Part shown: one piece after another, positions 33,663-42,394 of the stretch
How the letters are laid out: every line of letters starts with the position of its first letter
Position numbering within the stretch: position 1 is the stretch's first letter
Assembly (NCBI RefSeq): GCF_004005495.1
Contig: NZ_RZYA01000002.1
Coordinates: 248,001-312,000 of the forward strand
Source of the DNA: Streptomyces antnestii
Lineage (GTDB): Bacteria > Actinomycetota > Actinomycetes > Streptomycetales > Streptomycetaceae
Direction of reading: 5' to 3'
DNA: 64,000 bases
Program-made: the position numbers and the translations under genes
The notes under the pieces: generated by a model
What the model was told of the DNA's origin: nothing
The model's database searches: none
The model's input: only the letters and a program-made list of their open reading frames with translations

Positions 33663-34880
33663 TCAGCCGCGCACCGAGTTACGGTGCTGGAGAGTACGGG
33701 CGAGGCGCGGGCCCAGCCACTGCTTGAGCCTGCGGAGCGACTGCAGCTGGTCGGCGGCCCGGTCGAGCCGGTAGTAGAGCTGGGGCGGGACGTGGGGGAG
33801 GAGCGGGGAGTGCCGCTGGCCGAGCAGCGCGAACATGTGGGCCGGCGGGAGATGGATGTAGCGGGGGAGGTTCTCGTACCACTGGGCGCTGTGGCGGGCC
33901 GCGCTCTGCACGGAGAGCAGCTCGCTCCTGCGGGTGCGCTCGTAACGGGTGAGGGCCGGCCGGAGCGTGTCCGCGTCCGCGTCGGCGACGGCGCTCGCCA
34001 GCGTCATCGCGTCCTGCATCGCGAGCGTCGTGCCCGCGCCGATCGAGTAGTGCGTGGTGTGCGCGGCGTCACCGAGGAGGACCAGGTTGCCGTGTGACCA
34101 GGTCTCGTTGGTGAGCGTGCGGAAGGTCTGCCAGGGGGCGGGCCCGCCGAGGTCGCTGCGGCCGATGAGCCGGTGGCCGTCGAGGAGCGACGCGAAGATT
34201 CCTTCGAGCCGGCGCAGGGCCTCGGCCTGGGGCAGCCGGTCGAGTTCGAGGCCCTGCCAGGTGTCCCGGGAGCACTCGACGACGCAGGTGCTGTGCTCGT
34301 CGCTGTACCCGTAGGCGTAGCACCAGATCCAGCCGTGCGCGGTCTCGGCGAACGCGAAGGTGAAGGAGGTGAACACCTTGGTCGTGCCCAGCCAGAGATA
34401 GGGGTTGCGGCCCTGGGTGGAGCGGGTGCCGAAGTGGTCGCGGTGGCGGTCGCGCAGCCGGCTGTTGGCGCCGTCGCCGGCCACGACCAGGTCGGCGTCA
34501 GGCAGTTGCTCGAGGTCAGCGATCTCGCTGCCGTACTCGATGCCGACGCCCAGGGACTCGGCCCGCCGGGCGAGGATGCCGAGGAGCCGGTGCCGGCCGA
34601 CAGCGAAGCCCTCGTCGCCCTCGTGCGTCGTCGTGCGCTCCCCGACATGGGCGACCCCGTCACGCCAGCGCAGTGACGCCTCGCTGATCGCGGCCGCCGA
34701 GTCGGGGTCGTGGCCGCGCAGCCGTTCCAGCATGTCCGGCCAGTACGTGACACCCCAGCCGTAGGTGGAGCCGGCCGGGTTCCGCTCGTGGACGGTGACG
34801 TCGTGCGAACGGTTTTGGAGCTTCAGCAGGATCGAGAAGTACAGGGCGGCGGGTCCTCCGCCGACACAGACAACCTTCAC
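33663..34880 (-). CDS. FAD-dependent monooxygenase (group A hydroxylase type)
   Basis: A 405-residue flavoprotein. It opens with VKVVCVGGGPAALYFSILLK, the FAD-binding GxGxxA region, and has the second FAD motif GNLVLLGDAAHTTHYSIGAG (about residues 275-295) and the DG motif ADLVVAGDGANSRLR. The overall pattern resembles salicylyl-CoA 5-hydroxylase and aminobenzoyl-CoA monooxygenase relatives, so an aromatic CoA ester or indole-type substrate is plausible. GTG 34880 follows GGGAG by six bases; the longer frame to 35033 lacks support. A quinone-oxidoreductase-like gene lies just upstream. Confidence 0.85.
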   Translation of the reverse strand: MKVVCVGGGPAALYFSILLKLQNRSHDVTVHERNPAGSTYGWGVTYWPDMLERLRGHDPDSAAAISEASLRWRDGVAHVGERTTTHEGDEGFAVGRHRLLGILARRAESLGVGIEYGSEIADLEQLPDADLVVAGDGANSRLRDRHRDHFGTRSTQGRNPYLWLGTTKVFTSFTFAFAETAHGWIWCYAYGYSDEHSTCVVECSRDTWQGLELDRLPQAEALRRLEGIFASLLDGHRLIGRSDLGGPAPWQTFRTLTNETWSHGNLVLLGDAAHTTHYSIGAGTTLAMQDAMTLASAVADADADTLRPALTRYERTRRSELLSVQSAARHSAQWYENLPRYIHLPPAHMFALLGQRHSPLLPHVPPQLYYRLDRAADQLQSLRRLKQWLGPRLARTLQHRNSVRG

Positions 34881-35036
34881 GCACACTCCCTGGGTCTCGT
34901 CGCGGCCCGGCCTCGGTGGCCTGGGCCATTCGTGCAACGACGGTAGGGGGAACTGGTTTCGCAAACGCGCACAACACCCTCTGAAATCACACGAAGTGCC
35001 CAGAGCCCGCACCGGCTTTTCATCCCCGTTCACGCG

Positions 35037-36032
35037 CTACGGCATCGACAGGACCGTCTTCGCCGGGGCCGTCCGGTTCTCCAGGGCCTCGTGCACCTTG
35101 CCGGCGTTCTCCAGCGGCTCGACCGCCGGCAAGGGCTCGTCCAGAATGCCGCGGGCCACCAAGGAGATGACCGCCGTGAGGGCCTTGGTGCAGGTGGCGG
35201 GGCGCAGATGGGCGACGCCGCCGATGCTCAGACCCGACACCGTGCGCGTCGCCAGCCAGGTCTCGTCGCCGGAGAAGGGGCGGTCGTCGCGGCCGGCGTT
35301 GCCGAGGACGACATGGCGCCCGAAGGGGGCGAGGTGCTCGAACGCGGTCGCGCGCAGCGGCCCGCCCACCGGGTCGATGACGACGTCCACCGAACCGTCC
35401 GGCGTGATCCGGTCCAGCTCGTCGGCGAGCGCGTCCGCGACCACCACGTCCGTGCACGCGGCGGGCGCCCGGTCCGGATCGCGGCCGACGACGCCGATGA
35501 CCTGCCGGGCCGGGAAGAGCGCCGCCATCCGCGCCGTGGTCCCGCCCAGGCCGCCCGTCACGCCGAGGACCAGGACCCGGTCCCGGGAGTCGATCCGCGC
35601 GACATCGTGCAGGGCCACCCACGCCGTGACGCCGTTGACGACGGCGGCGGTCACCCGGCGCAGATCCACGCCGTCCGGCACCGGCGCGGCCATCGTGTGG
35701 TGGGCGACGGCGACCTGCGCGTAGCCCCCGGCGCGCTGTCCGCGCCCGAAGTCGTTGAGCAGCGCGGCGACGCTCTGGCCGACCACGAATCCCTCGACGT
35801 CGCGGCCCACGGCGCGCACCCGGCCCGTGACCTCGATGCCGGGCACCATCGGCGTCCACAGCGGGAACGCCCCGGAGCGCAGCAGCGTGTCGACGAAGCC
35901 GACGCCCGCGTAGGTGACGTCGATGCCGATCTCGCCGGGACCGGGCTCCGGAACCGGCCGGCGTGACACGGCGAGCGTCGAGGCGGGCCCGAACTCGTCG
36001 ACCCCGGCGGCGAACATGGTCTCGTCATTCAT
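35037..36032 (-). CDS. Medium-chain zinc-independent quinone/alkene oxidoreductase (MDR family)
   Basis: A 331-residue MDR protein. The GroES-like N-terminal part (VPGIEVTGRVRAVG) lacks the zinc-ligand Cys cluster, pointing to the quinone oxidoreductase branch. The Rossmann motif VLVLGVTGGLGGTTARMAALFPARQVIGVVGRD binds NADPH. ATG 36032 has TGGAG nine bases upstream. It probably reduces quinones or alpha,beta-unsaturated carbonyls. Same strand as the FAD monooxygenase 156 bp downstream; joint action is possible but unproven. Confidence 0.88.
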   Translation of the reverse strand: MNDETMFAAGVDEFGPASTLAVSRRPVPEPGPGEIGIDVTYAGVGFVDTLLRSGAFPLWTPMVPGIEVTGRVRAVGRDVEGFVVGQSVAALLNDFGRGQRAGGYAQVAVAHHTMAAPVPDGVDLRRVTAAVVNGVTAWVALHDVARIDSRDRVLVLGVTGGLGGTTARMAALFPARQVIGVVGRDPDRAPAACTDVVVADALADELDRITPDGSVDVVIDPVGGPLRATAFEHLAPFGRHVVLGNAGRDDRPFSGDETWLATRTVSGLSIGGVAHLRPATCTKALTAVISLVARGILDEPLPAVEPLENAGKVHEALENRTAPAKTVLSMP

Positions 36033-36241
36033 CAGCGGATCTCCAGCCGGGCCGTCGGTGTCACCTGCGTGGGTCGCCTGCCTGTGTCGCTCAGAGGAGT
36101 CGCACAGAGGCGTGTCATGTACGTACGTCGTCGGGGGATCCGGCAGTCCGCCCCGGCAGCGCCCGTATCCCCACGGGACGACCTTGCCACCGTGACGGCC
36201 GGACGGGTGGGACCACACGCACGCGGGCTCACCCGGCCACG

Positions 36242-36247
36242 TACCTT
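36242..36247 (+). promoter_or_regulatory. -10 box TACCTT of a leaderless gene
   Basis: TACCTT ends six bases before GTG 36254, the same geometry as at 20422, 47612 and (minus strand) 30059 and 61770. Confidence 0.55.
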
Positions 36248-36253
36248 CTCCCT

Positions 36254-37225
36254 GTGCAACTCCTCGAGATATCCGATCTGGTCGTGGACCACGACCCCGG
36301 CACGCGTGAGCGCCTGCCCGTCCGGCGCGGTGACGTCGTCGCGCGGCTGACCGCCGCGGGGGACCGGAGCGGTGCCCGTATCGCCGCGGGCCTCGCGTGC
36401 GACGACGCGGGGCACCTCGATCCGCTCGCCGTGGACCGCCGTCTCGTCGCCGTCCACACCGAGTTGCAGCGACTCAGCGAGGAACTGCGCCTGGGCGACC
36501 GCATCGCGGAACTGCTGGGCCCGCTGCTCGCGGTGATCCGCGCCGCGGGGAGTGCCGACGGCCCGCTGCGGGTGGTCGACGTCGGCTGCGGACTCGGCTA
36601 TCTCGTGCGGTGGCTGGCCGCGTCCGGCGTCCTGGGACCGGACGTCGACCTGGTCGGTGTGGACTTCAACGCCGCCCTCGTCCGCGAGGCCGAGCGGCTC
36701 GCCCGCGCGGAAGGCCTGCCGTGCCGCTTCGTACGGGGTGACGCGTTCGCCCTGGACGAGCCCGCCACCGTGTACGTGTCGACAGGCGTACTCCACCACT
36801 TCCGGGGATCCGACCTCGACGCGTTCTTCGCCGCCCAGGCCACCCGGGGCACCGCCGCCTTCTGCCACTTCGACATCGCCGCCACCGGCCTCGCCCCCAT
36901 CGGCGCGTGGGTCTTCCACCGGGCCCGGATGCGGGACCCGCTGGGCCGTCACGACGGCGTGATGTCCGCGCGCCGGGCCCACGACGACGACACCCTGCTG
37001 ACCGCCGCCGCGCACGCCGACGGCCTGGTCCCGCTCATGTACGAGCCGCGCGGCCGCAGCAACCCGTTCTGCACCACACTCCGGCCCGTCATCGGCGTAC
37101 GCCCGGAGCTCCTGTCGCCGCTGCGGGCCGCCCTCGGCCCCGGGCCGTCGGGACGGCTCGTCGGCCGGGCGGACGCCGAAGCGGCGGTGCGCCGGGAGGC
37201 CTCGGCGGGCGGGGGCGCCGGGTGA
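36254..37225 (+). CDS. SAM-dependent methyltransferase (Methyltransf_32-like)
   Basis: A 323-residue protein. A helical N-terminal region of about 90 residues precedes the Rossmann core: LRVVDVGCGLGYLVRWLAASG (motif I, about residue 98), DLVGVDFNAALVREA (acidic post-I) and TVYVSTGVLHHFRG (motif II/III). The order resembles cytosolic methyltransferases of the Methyltransf_32 group that act on RNA or proteins, but the target is unknown. The gene looks leaderless with GTG six bases after TACCTT. It overlaps the next gene by GTGA, so the two form a translationally coupled pair. Confidence 0.83.
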   Translation: MQLLEISDLVVDHDPGTRERLPVRRGDVVARLTAAGDRSGARIAAGLACDDAGHLDPLAVDRRLVAVHTELQRLSEELRLGDRIAELLGPLLAVIRAAGSADGPLRVVDVGCGLGYLVRWLAASGVLGPDVDLVGVDFNAALVREAERLARAEGLPCRFVRGDAFALDEPATVYVSTGVLHHFRGSDLDAFFAAQATRGTAAFCHFDIAATGLAPIGAWVFHRARMRDPLGRHDGVMSARRAHDDDTLLTAAAHADGLVPLMYEPRGRSNPFCTTLRPVIGVRPELLSPLRAALGPGPSGRLVGRADAEAAVRREASAGGGAG

Positions 37226-37725
37226 ACGCCTTCCTTCTCGCCGCCCTGGCACTCGTCGACGCGGCGTTCGCCGGGTTCCGCGCGTACACCGGGCGGGACG
37301 GCCGCATCCGCAAGACGAGACGCGCGCTGCTCGCGGCCCGCCGGGGTCTCGCGGTCGGGGTTCCCGGCCTGCTGCTCAGCACGGCGGTGGCCGTGTCACT
37401 GCTCTTCGGTGCCGCGGACCGGGTCGCGCGCTACGCCGAACTCGACGCCGCCGCCCACCGCATGCTCCTGTGCTACGCGCCCTACGCGGCGGTCGTCGTG
37501 CTCAGCCTCGCCTGCTATCTGTGGGGTCCGTTCCGGGCCGGCACCCTCGCCGTGGTGGTCGGCCTGGGACCGCTGACCCTGCTGCGCCCGCTGGTCGTGC
37601 TCGCGGGGGCGCTCGCGGCCGCCTGGGGTTCGCTCCCCGCGGCCCCGGTGTCAGCCGTCGCGGCGGTGGGGGTGCTTCTGGTCGAGCCGGCCGTCCACCG
37701 CCGCTGGTACGCGGAGCCGGTGTGA
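37222..37725 (+). CDS. Small integral membrane protein
   Basis: A 167-residue hydrophobic protein with about four helices: residues 1-18, a loop with GRDGRIRKTRRALLAARR (basic, cytoplasmic side), then helices at about 48-68, 88-112 and 118-150. No family was recognised. The GTG start overlaps the methyltransferase stop (GTGA), so it is made with that enzyme and may anchor or assist it. It ends in RRWYAEPV. Confidence 0.72.
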   Translation: MNAFLLAALALVDAAFAGFRAYTGRDGRIRKTRRALLAARRGLAVGVPGLLLSTAVAVSLLFGAADRVARYAELDAAAHRMLLCYAPYAAVVVLSLACYLWGPFRAGTLAVVVGLGPLTLLRPLVVLAGALAAAWGSLPAAPVSAVAAVGVLLVEPAVHRRWYAEPV

Positions 37726-38012
37726 GCGGCTCCACGCACACGTGCCGTCCCCACTGCGACACCTGGCCGGGGGGCCGGTCCGCTCCTGCGGCTCGCGTGG
37801 CGGGAGGCACTACCCGGGGCGGCCCGTACGAGCGGGAGTTCGCACTGATCGCCCGTCCCGATCACACCGTGGTGGGTGTCGTCAGCAACACCCCCCTTCC
37901 GGTGTCCAGGCCCAGCGACGGCGACCCCCGTGCGCGGAAGGATCGACCTTGCCGGTGAACGAGCCGGCCGACGAGGAATCCACCCACACGGACACACGAC
38001 CCGGGGGACACC

Positions 38013-38660
38013 ATGAACGAGATCCTGGCCCGGCGCCTGGCGGGCGTCACCGGCATCGCCGCCGCAGCCGCACTCATCCTCGAAGTGCCCCTGTACTTCG
38101 TCTACTCCGGCCCGCCGCCGGACGCGAACGTGCTGAGCAGGCTCCTGATCGGCATCGTCGCGCTCGGCCTCCTGGTCATGTTCGTGACGGCGTTCCGCGA
38201 ACTGGTCAGGCGCGTGAGCCCCGCGTACGAGTGGGCCGCCTCGCTGGCCTTCTCCGCGGGCCTGGTCTACGCGACCGTCACCCTGGTCTCCAGCGGACTC
38301 GAGGCCGGCGCGGTCATCGCCGCCGACCACCCGATCGACCCGACGATCGCGGTCAGCGGCACGTACATCCTCTACGGATCGATCTCCCGGCTCATGCTGG
38401 GCTTCTTCCTGACGGCGGTGGGCTTCGTCATCTCGCGGACGCGGCTGCTGCCCCGGTGGACCGGCCGCTCCGCGTACGTCCTGGCGGCCGTCAACCTCCT
38501 CTTCGTGCCGTCCCTGTTCTTCGGCAACGCCCCCGCGCACTTCTACGCCGCGAACGGCTGGGGTACGACCGCGCTGATGGGCGCGATCCTCAGCTACTGG
38601 CTGCTGGCCGTCGGGATCTCCACGTACCGCAGCTCCCGCCGCGTCGCCCTGGAGCACTGA
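38013..38660 (+). CDS. DUF4386-like integral membrane protein
   Basis: A 215-residue membrane protein with about six helices and the short opening RRLAGVTGIAAAAALILEVPLYF. Charged ERELVRR-type loop residues lie near 65. The pattern resembles DUF4386 proteins of actinobacteria, whose function is unknown. ATG 38013 has GGGGGA six bases upstream. The 287 bp before it (37726-38012) show no convincing gene; a 78-codon GTG frame at 37721-37958 overlaps the previous stop but looks non-coding. Confidence 0.78.
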   Translation: MNEILARRLAGVTGIAAAAALILEVPLYFVYSGPPPDANVLSRLLIGIVALGLLVMFVTAFRELVRRVSPAYEWAASLAFSAGLVYATVTLVSSGLEAGAVIAADHPIDPTIAVSGTYILYGSISRLMLGFFLTAVGFVISRTRLLPRWTGRSAYVLAAVNLLFVPSLFFGNAPAHFYAANGWGTTALMGAILSYWLLAVGISTYRSSRRVALEH

Positions 38661-38691
38661 CGCTGACGCGGCACGGGCAGAGGTGACAGGA

Positions 38692-38725
38692 GTGGGGCCC
38701 GCCACGCGCACGTGGCGGGCCCCAC
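38692..38725. terminator. Strong bidirectional terminator hairpin
   Basis: A perfect 15-bp stem (GTGGGGCCCGCCACG with its complement at 38711-38725) closes a CGCA loop. It lies between the convergent membrane-protein gene (ends 38660) and phosphate-binding-protein gene (ends 38747). Confidence 0.88.
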
Positions 38726-38746
38726 CGTCATGCCGTCCGGGCCCGG

Positions 38747-39955
38747 TCAGGGGGCGTCGTCGAGAGCCTTCAGGCCGGAGGCGGCCTGCCCGGAGCGGAG
38801 GGGCAGGAACGCCTGCTGGTCGCCGACCGTGCGCTGGCCCTGCTTGCTGAGGATGAAGCGGGTGAGTTCCTCCATGACCGGGTCGAGACGCTCACCCGGC
38901 CGCTTGTTGACGTTCAGGTACGTGAGGCGGCTCAGCGGATAGTTGGCCGAGGCGACGTTCTCGTACGTGGGCGCGTAGGCCGGACCGCCGGCTTCCTGGC
39001 TGAGGGAGAGCACCTTGACCGGCCGGTCGACGTAGGCCATTCCGGTGTAGCCGATGGCGTACGGGTCCTGCTCGACGTCCTTGGCGATGTTGAAGACAGT
39101 CTTCTCCCAGCGCACGTCCGGGTCGGCCGGGGTGGAGCCGCTCGCCGCGCCGGGGCGCCACTCGCCGCGCTTGCCGCCGCTGCCCAGGACCCGCTGCCGT
39201 ACGAACTCCTCGAACCCGTTCCACGGCTGGATGCCGACGATGTGGACCGGCTTGTCGGCCCACTCGCCCGTGGCGCCGAGGTCACCCCACGTCCTGACGG
39301 CGGCGCCGCCACGGTTGCGGGTCGTGGACAGGGCGGCGTCGAGCTGCGCGAAGGAGAGCTTGTCGATCGGGTTGTCCTTGTTCACGACGAACCCGACGGA
39401 GTCCAGGAAACCGAAGTGCCGGTAACTGCCGCCCGAGATGGGGATGCTCAGCGGGTCGTAGCCGAAGGCGTCGTGGAACCCCTGGACGTCGGTGGGTTTG
39501 AGCTCGCGGGAGACGAAGACGCAGTCGAGGTTGCCCTTGATCAGCTCCAGGGCGCCGAGACTGCCCGCGTACGGCGGGTTCACCGCGATGTGGACCTTGG
39601 GGTACTCCTTCTCGAACTCCTTGATCCACCGATGGGAGAGGTCGGCCAGCACATCGGAGGCACCGCACTCGTAGTTCCCCTGCAGGGAGTTCTTGGGCTT
39701 GGCGCGGTAGTCCGCGAGTTTGGCGTCGAGCGTGGGCTGCAGCAGCTCGGGGGTGGGCAGCGGGCGGCCGTTCGCCTTGTTGTACGCGTCCTGCTGGTCG
39801 GTCTGCGGGGTCACCGGCTTCTGCGGGGCGACGGCCCAGTGGGTCAGATGCTCGGCGGTGTCGTCGGAACTGGCCATGCTGGTGAGAGTGCCAGCCGTTG
39901 CGAGCGTCGCCACGGCGACGGCCAGTGTGGTCGCTGCGCGAACCGTGCGTCTCAT
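38747..39955 (-). CDS. PstS-like phosphate ABC transporter substrate-binding protein
   Basis: A 402-residue exported protein. Residues 1-30 form a signal peptide (RRTVRAATTLAVAVATLATAG) without a lipobox. The mature part is a PBP-like-2 fold: NYECGASDVLADLSHRWIKEFEKEYPKV, then VNPPYAGSLGALELIKGNLDCVFVSREL (anion pocket) and DPYAIGYTGMAYV in the second lobe. It has a 60-residue N-terminal extension compared with standard PstS, and lacks neighbouring pstCAB genes, so it may be an orphan phosphate or other oxyanion sensor. ATG 39955 has GGGAG eight bases upstream. I saw no clear PHO box upstream. Confidence 0.85.
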   Translation of the reverse strand: MRRTVRAATTLAVAVATLATAGTLTSMASSDDTAEHLTHWAVAPQKPVTPQTDQQDAYNKANGRPLPTPELLQPTLDAKLADYRAKPKNSLQGNYECGASDVLADLSHRWIKEFEKEYPKVHIAVNPPYAGSLGALELIKGNLDCVFVSRELKPTDVQGFHDAFGYDPLSIPISGGSYRHFGFLDSVGFVVNKDNPIDKLSFAQLDAALSTTRNRGGAAVRTWGDLGATGEWADKPVHIVGIQPWNGFEEFVRQRVLGSGGKRGEWRPGAASGSTPADPDVRWEKTVFNIAKDVEQDPYAIGYTGMAYVDRPVKVLSLSQEAGGPAYAPTYENVASANYPLSRLTYLNVNKRPGERLDPVMEELTRFILSKQGQRTVGDQQAFLPLRSGQAASGLKALDDAP

Positions 39956-40168
39956 CAATGGTCTCCCGGGGGATCCGTCCGGACGGCACACGACGCCGAC
40001 AGCCCGAGCGGGGGGCCGCCGCACCGTCGTGTGCCGTGATGACGACCGGAACGCTAGGTCCGGCGCGCGCGGCGGGGCCACGACGGTGCGGGAAAATCCC
40101 CTAGATCGTCTTTCTGCTCGTTATGCGCACCCGCGCCGTGCCGGCCCCCGGCCCGACGAACGCCGTCG

Positions 40169-40876
40169 TCACCAGGGGAGCGGGCCCTCGACATCGACGT
40201 ACGTGCCGGTCGGGCCGTCCGGGCCCAGCTGTGCCATCCGCACGATGATCTCGGCGCCTTCCTCGACCGTCTGTGTGCCGGTGTGAGCGTTGAGGTCCGT
40301 CGCCGTGTAGCCGGGCTCCACCGCGTTGATCCGCATGCCGGGGAACGCCTTCGCGTACTGCACGGTGAGCATGTTGACCGCCGCCTTCGACGCCGGATAG
40401 GCGACCCCGGGGTACGCGTGGGCCGGTGTGCCCGCGGCGGTGACCCTGGTCAGCGAGGCCAGACCGCTGCTCACGTTGACCACGACCGGCGCCTGCGAGC
40501 GTCGCAGCAGGGGCAGGAACGCGTGGGTGACGCGCACGACGCCGAAGACGTTGGTCTCGAACGTCGACCGCATCTCGTCGGCGGTCACCTCCGCGGCGCC
40601 GATCACCCCGCCCTCCGGTGTCCGGCCCTCGATGCCGGCGTTGTTGATCAGCACGTCGAGACCGCCGTCGGCCTCGACGGACTTCGCCGCGGCGGTGACG
40701 GACGCGTCGTCCGTGACGTCGAGCAGTACCCAGCGTGCGCCGATCCGCTCGGCGGCGAGACGCCCGCGCCCGGCGTCCCGGCTGCCCACGTAGACGGTGT
40801 GGCCGGCCTCGACGAGCCGCCGGGCGGTCTCGAAGCCGAGACCCTTGTTCGCTCCGGTGATGAGTGTTGTCGTCAT
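40169..40876 (-). CDS. Short-chain dehydrogenase/reductase
   Basis: A 235-residue classical SDR. The cofactor motif is TLITGANKGLGFETARRL, NNAG appears in VLINNAGIEG, and the catalytic Ser and Tyr-x-x-x-Lys are in VVNVSSGLAS and AYPASKAAVNML. The Arg-containing GSRDAGRGR after the second strand suggests NADP. Carbonyl substrate unknown. ATG 40876 has GGTGGAG just upstream. The 137 bp before it contain CTCAGG and GGTGAG arms near 40977-40993 that faintly resemble a MerR-type site; too weak to call. Confidence 0.9.
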   Translation of the reverse strand: MTTTLITGANKGLGFETARRLVEAGHTVYVGSRDAGRGRLAAERIGARWVLLDVTDDASVTAAAKSVEADGGLDVLINNAGIEGRTPEGGVIGAAEVTADEMRSTFETNVFGVVRVTHAFLPLLRRSQAPVVVNVSSGLASLTRVTAAGTPAHAYPGVAYPASKAAVNMLTVQYAKAFPGMRINAVEPGYTATDLNAHTGTQTVEEGAEIIVRMAQLGPDGPTGTYVDVEGPLPW

Positions 40877-41013
40877 GCCTCCACCTTCGCGCGGGGGAGC
40901 GCAACGGGCCAGGAGGACGCGCTTCCTGGGACTGGCGGTACCGGTCCGGAGGCGGGCGGGTCGTAGATGTCTCGACCTCAGGTTTAGGGTGAGAGTTCGG
41001 TTATTGGCGGGCT

Positions 41014-42216
41014 TCAGCCGGCCACCGCGCGCACCGGCACCGACGACCAGCCCCGCAGGGTGTTGTGGACGAACGGCACGTCAGGCCCGGCCGGCTCCAG
41101 GCGCTCGATCCGGCGGACCAGCGCGCCGAGCAGGACCTCCATCTCCAGACGCGAGACCGGCTGCCCCACGCACTGGTGGATCCCCATCCCGAACGCCAGA
41201 TGACCGCTCGCCGCCCGGGTGACCCGGAAAGCGTCGGCGTCCGGGCCCCACTGGCGCGGGTCACGGTTGGCCGCGCCGACGAACAGCAGCACCTTCGCCC
41301 CGGCCGGCACCGGGACCCCGCCCGGACAGGCGTCGCGCGCGGCCGTCCGGTAGAAGGACTGGAACGGCGACTCGTGGCGGAACGACTCGTCGACGGCGAA
41401 CCGGATGTTCGCCGGATCCTCGCGCAGCAGGGCCCACTGCTCAGGAGTGTTGGCCAGGGCGCGCAGCACGTTGCCGATGGCGATCACCGTGGTGTCCAGA
41501 CCGGCCGAGAGCATCGCCCGCACCAGGAGCGTCGCCTGTTCCTCGCTCACACGACCCGCCTCGGCGTGTTCCCAGATACGCGCCCCGAGCCCGTCGCCGG
41601 ACAGGGACTCGCGGGCGCAGTTGCGCATCACCCATTCATGCGTGCCCTGTCCGGCGGCGAAGTGGGCGCGGTGGAGTGCGTTGTCCGGGCCGAACGCGCT
41701 GAAGTTCATCGCTCCGTGCGCCAGCAGGTTCTCGTGCCGCCCTTCGCGGGGGATGCCGACGGCGTCGCCGAAGACCCGCAGGGGAAAGACCTCGGCGACG
41801 TCGGTGACGGCGTCGAACCGGCCCCGGGCGACGACCCGGTCGGCCAGTTCCTCGGCGAACGCCTCGAACGCGGTGCGCAGGGACCGTACCGAGCGGGGTG
41901 AGATGACGTTCGCCATCGCGTCGCGCATCACGGTGTGGGCCGGCTGGTCGGTCTCCAGGATGCCCTGTGTGCGCCAGGCCTTCTCGCGACGCAGGTCGAC
42001 CGGGCCGACGCCGGCGCCGGAGATGAACGTCGGGTGGTCGGCCAGGATCTCCCGGCAGACGTCGAAGCGCGTGAACGCGTGGACGTCGTACCGCGGCAGC
42101 CACACCGCAGGACCGGCCTCCCGCATCCGCGCGAACAGGGGATGCGGGTCGGCCAGGTGCTCGGGAGCGTAGGGGTCTTCGTCGAAGACGGGGATCTGCG
42201 GGGCGTGCGTCGTCAT
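41014..42216 (-). CDS. Cytochrome P450
   Basis: A 400-residue bacterial P450. The heme loop is FGMGIHQCVGQPVSRLE with Cys349; the I-helix reads MLSAGLDTTVIAIGN (acid-Thr pair is Asp-Thr); the ExxR motif is in ESFRHESP; the PERF-like region is near RDPRQWGPDADAF. It starts at ATG 42216 with AGAGGA upstream. It is divergent from the IclR regulator and faces an operon encoding an aromatic ammonia-lyase-like enzyme and a reductase that could deliver its electrons. A role in hydroxylating an aryl amino acid or its product is likely (inference). Confidence 0.93.
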   Translation of the reverse strand: MTTHAPQIPVFDEDPYAPEHLADPHPLFARMREAGPAVWLPRYDVHAFTRFDVCREILADHPTFISGAGVGPVDLRREKAWRTQGILETDQPAHTVMRDAMANVISPRSVRSLRTAFEAFAEELADRVVARGRFDAVTDVAEVFPLRVFGDAVGIPREGRHENLLAHGAMNFSAFGPDNALHRAHFAAGQGTHEWVMRNCARESLSGDGLGARIWEHAEAGRVSEEQATLLVRAMLSAGLDTTVIAIGNVLRALANTPEQWALLREDPANIRFAVDESFRHESPFQSFYRTAARDACPGGVPVPAGAKVLLFVGAANRDPRQWGPDADAFRVTRAASGHLAFGMGIHQCVGQPVSRLEMEVLLGALVRRIERLEPAGPDVPFVHNTLRGWSSVPVRAVAG

Positions 42217-42296
42217 GGCCTGTCCTCTCGACGGGCCGGCGCCGGGGCGGGGCGCCGGGATCCGCACGGTAGAGACGGCGGCACCGGGCGTGATAC

Positions 42297-42323
42297 CGCT
42301 GTTCTCACTCAGTGAGAACAGCG
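42297..42323. promoter_or_regulatory. 27-bp perfect palindrome between P450 and IclR genes
   Basis: Arms CGCTGTTCTCACT and AGTGAGAACAGCG are perfect 13-bp inverted repeats around one central base. It sits 81 bp from the P450 start and 72 bp from the IclR start, the expected place for an IclR-family operator that controls both directions. Confidence 0.78.
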
Positions 42324-42394
42324 CTGGCCAGCCACTGCGGCACGGACGGAACCTTTGCGTACTTCGGCGGCCGGCGCGGACAGGGAGGGAAGCC

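Noticed and set aside
37721..37958. A 78-codon GTG frame overlapping the stop of the membrane protein gene
   Set aside because: No ribosome site, no hydrophobic or domain pattern, and irregular composition; it is probably non-coding.
40977..40993. SoxR/MerR-like arms (CTCAGG and GGTGAG) upstream of the SDR gene
   Set aside because: Only four bases of each arm match and the promoter boxes do not have the required spacing.
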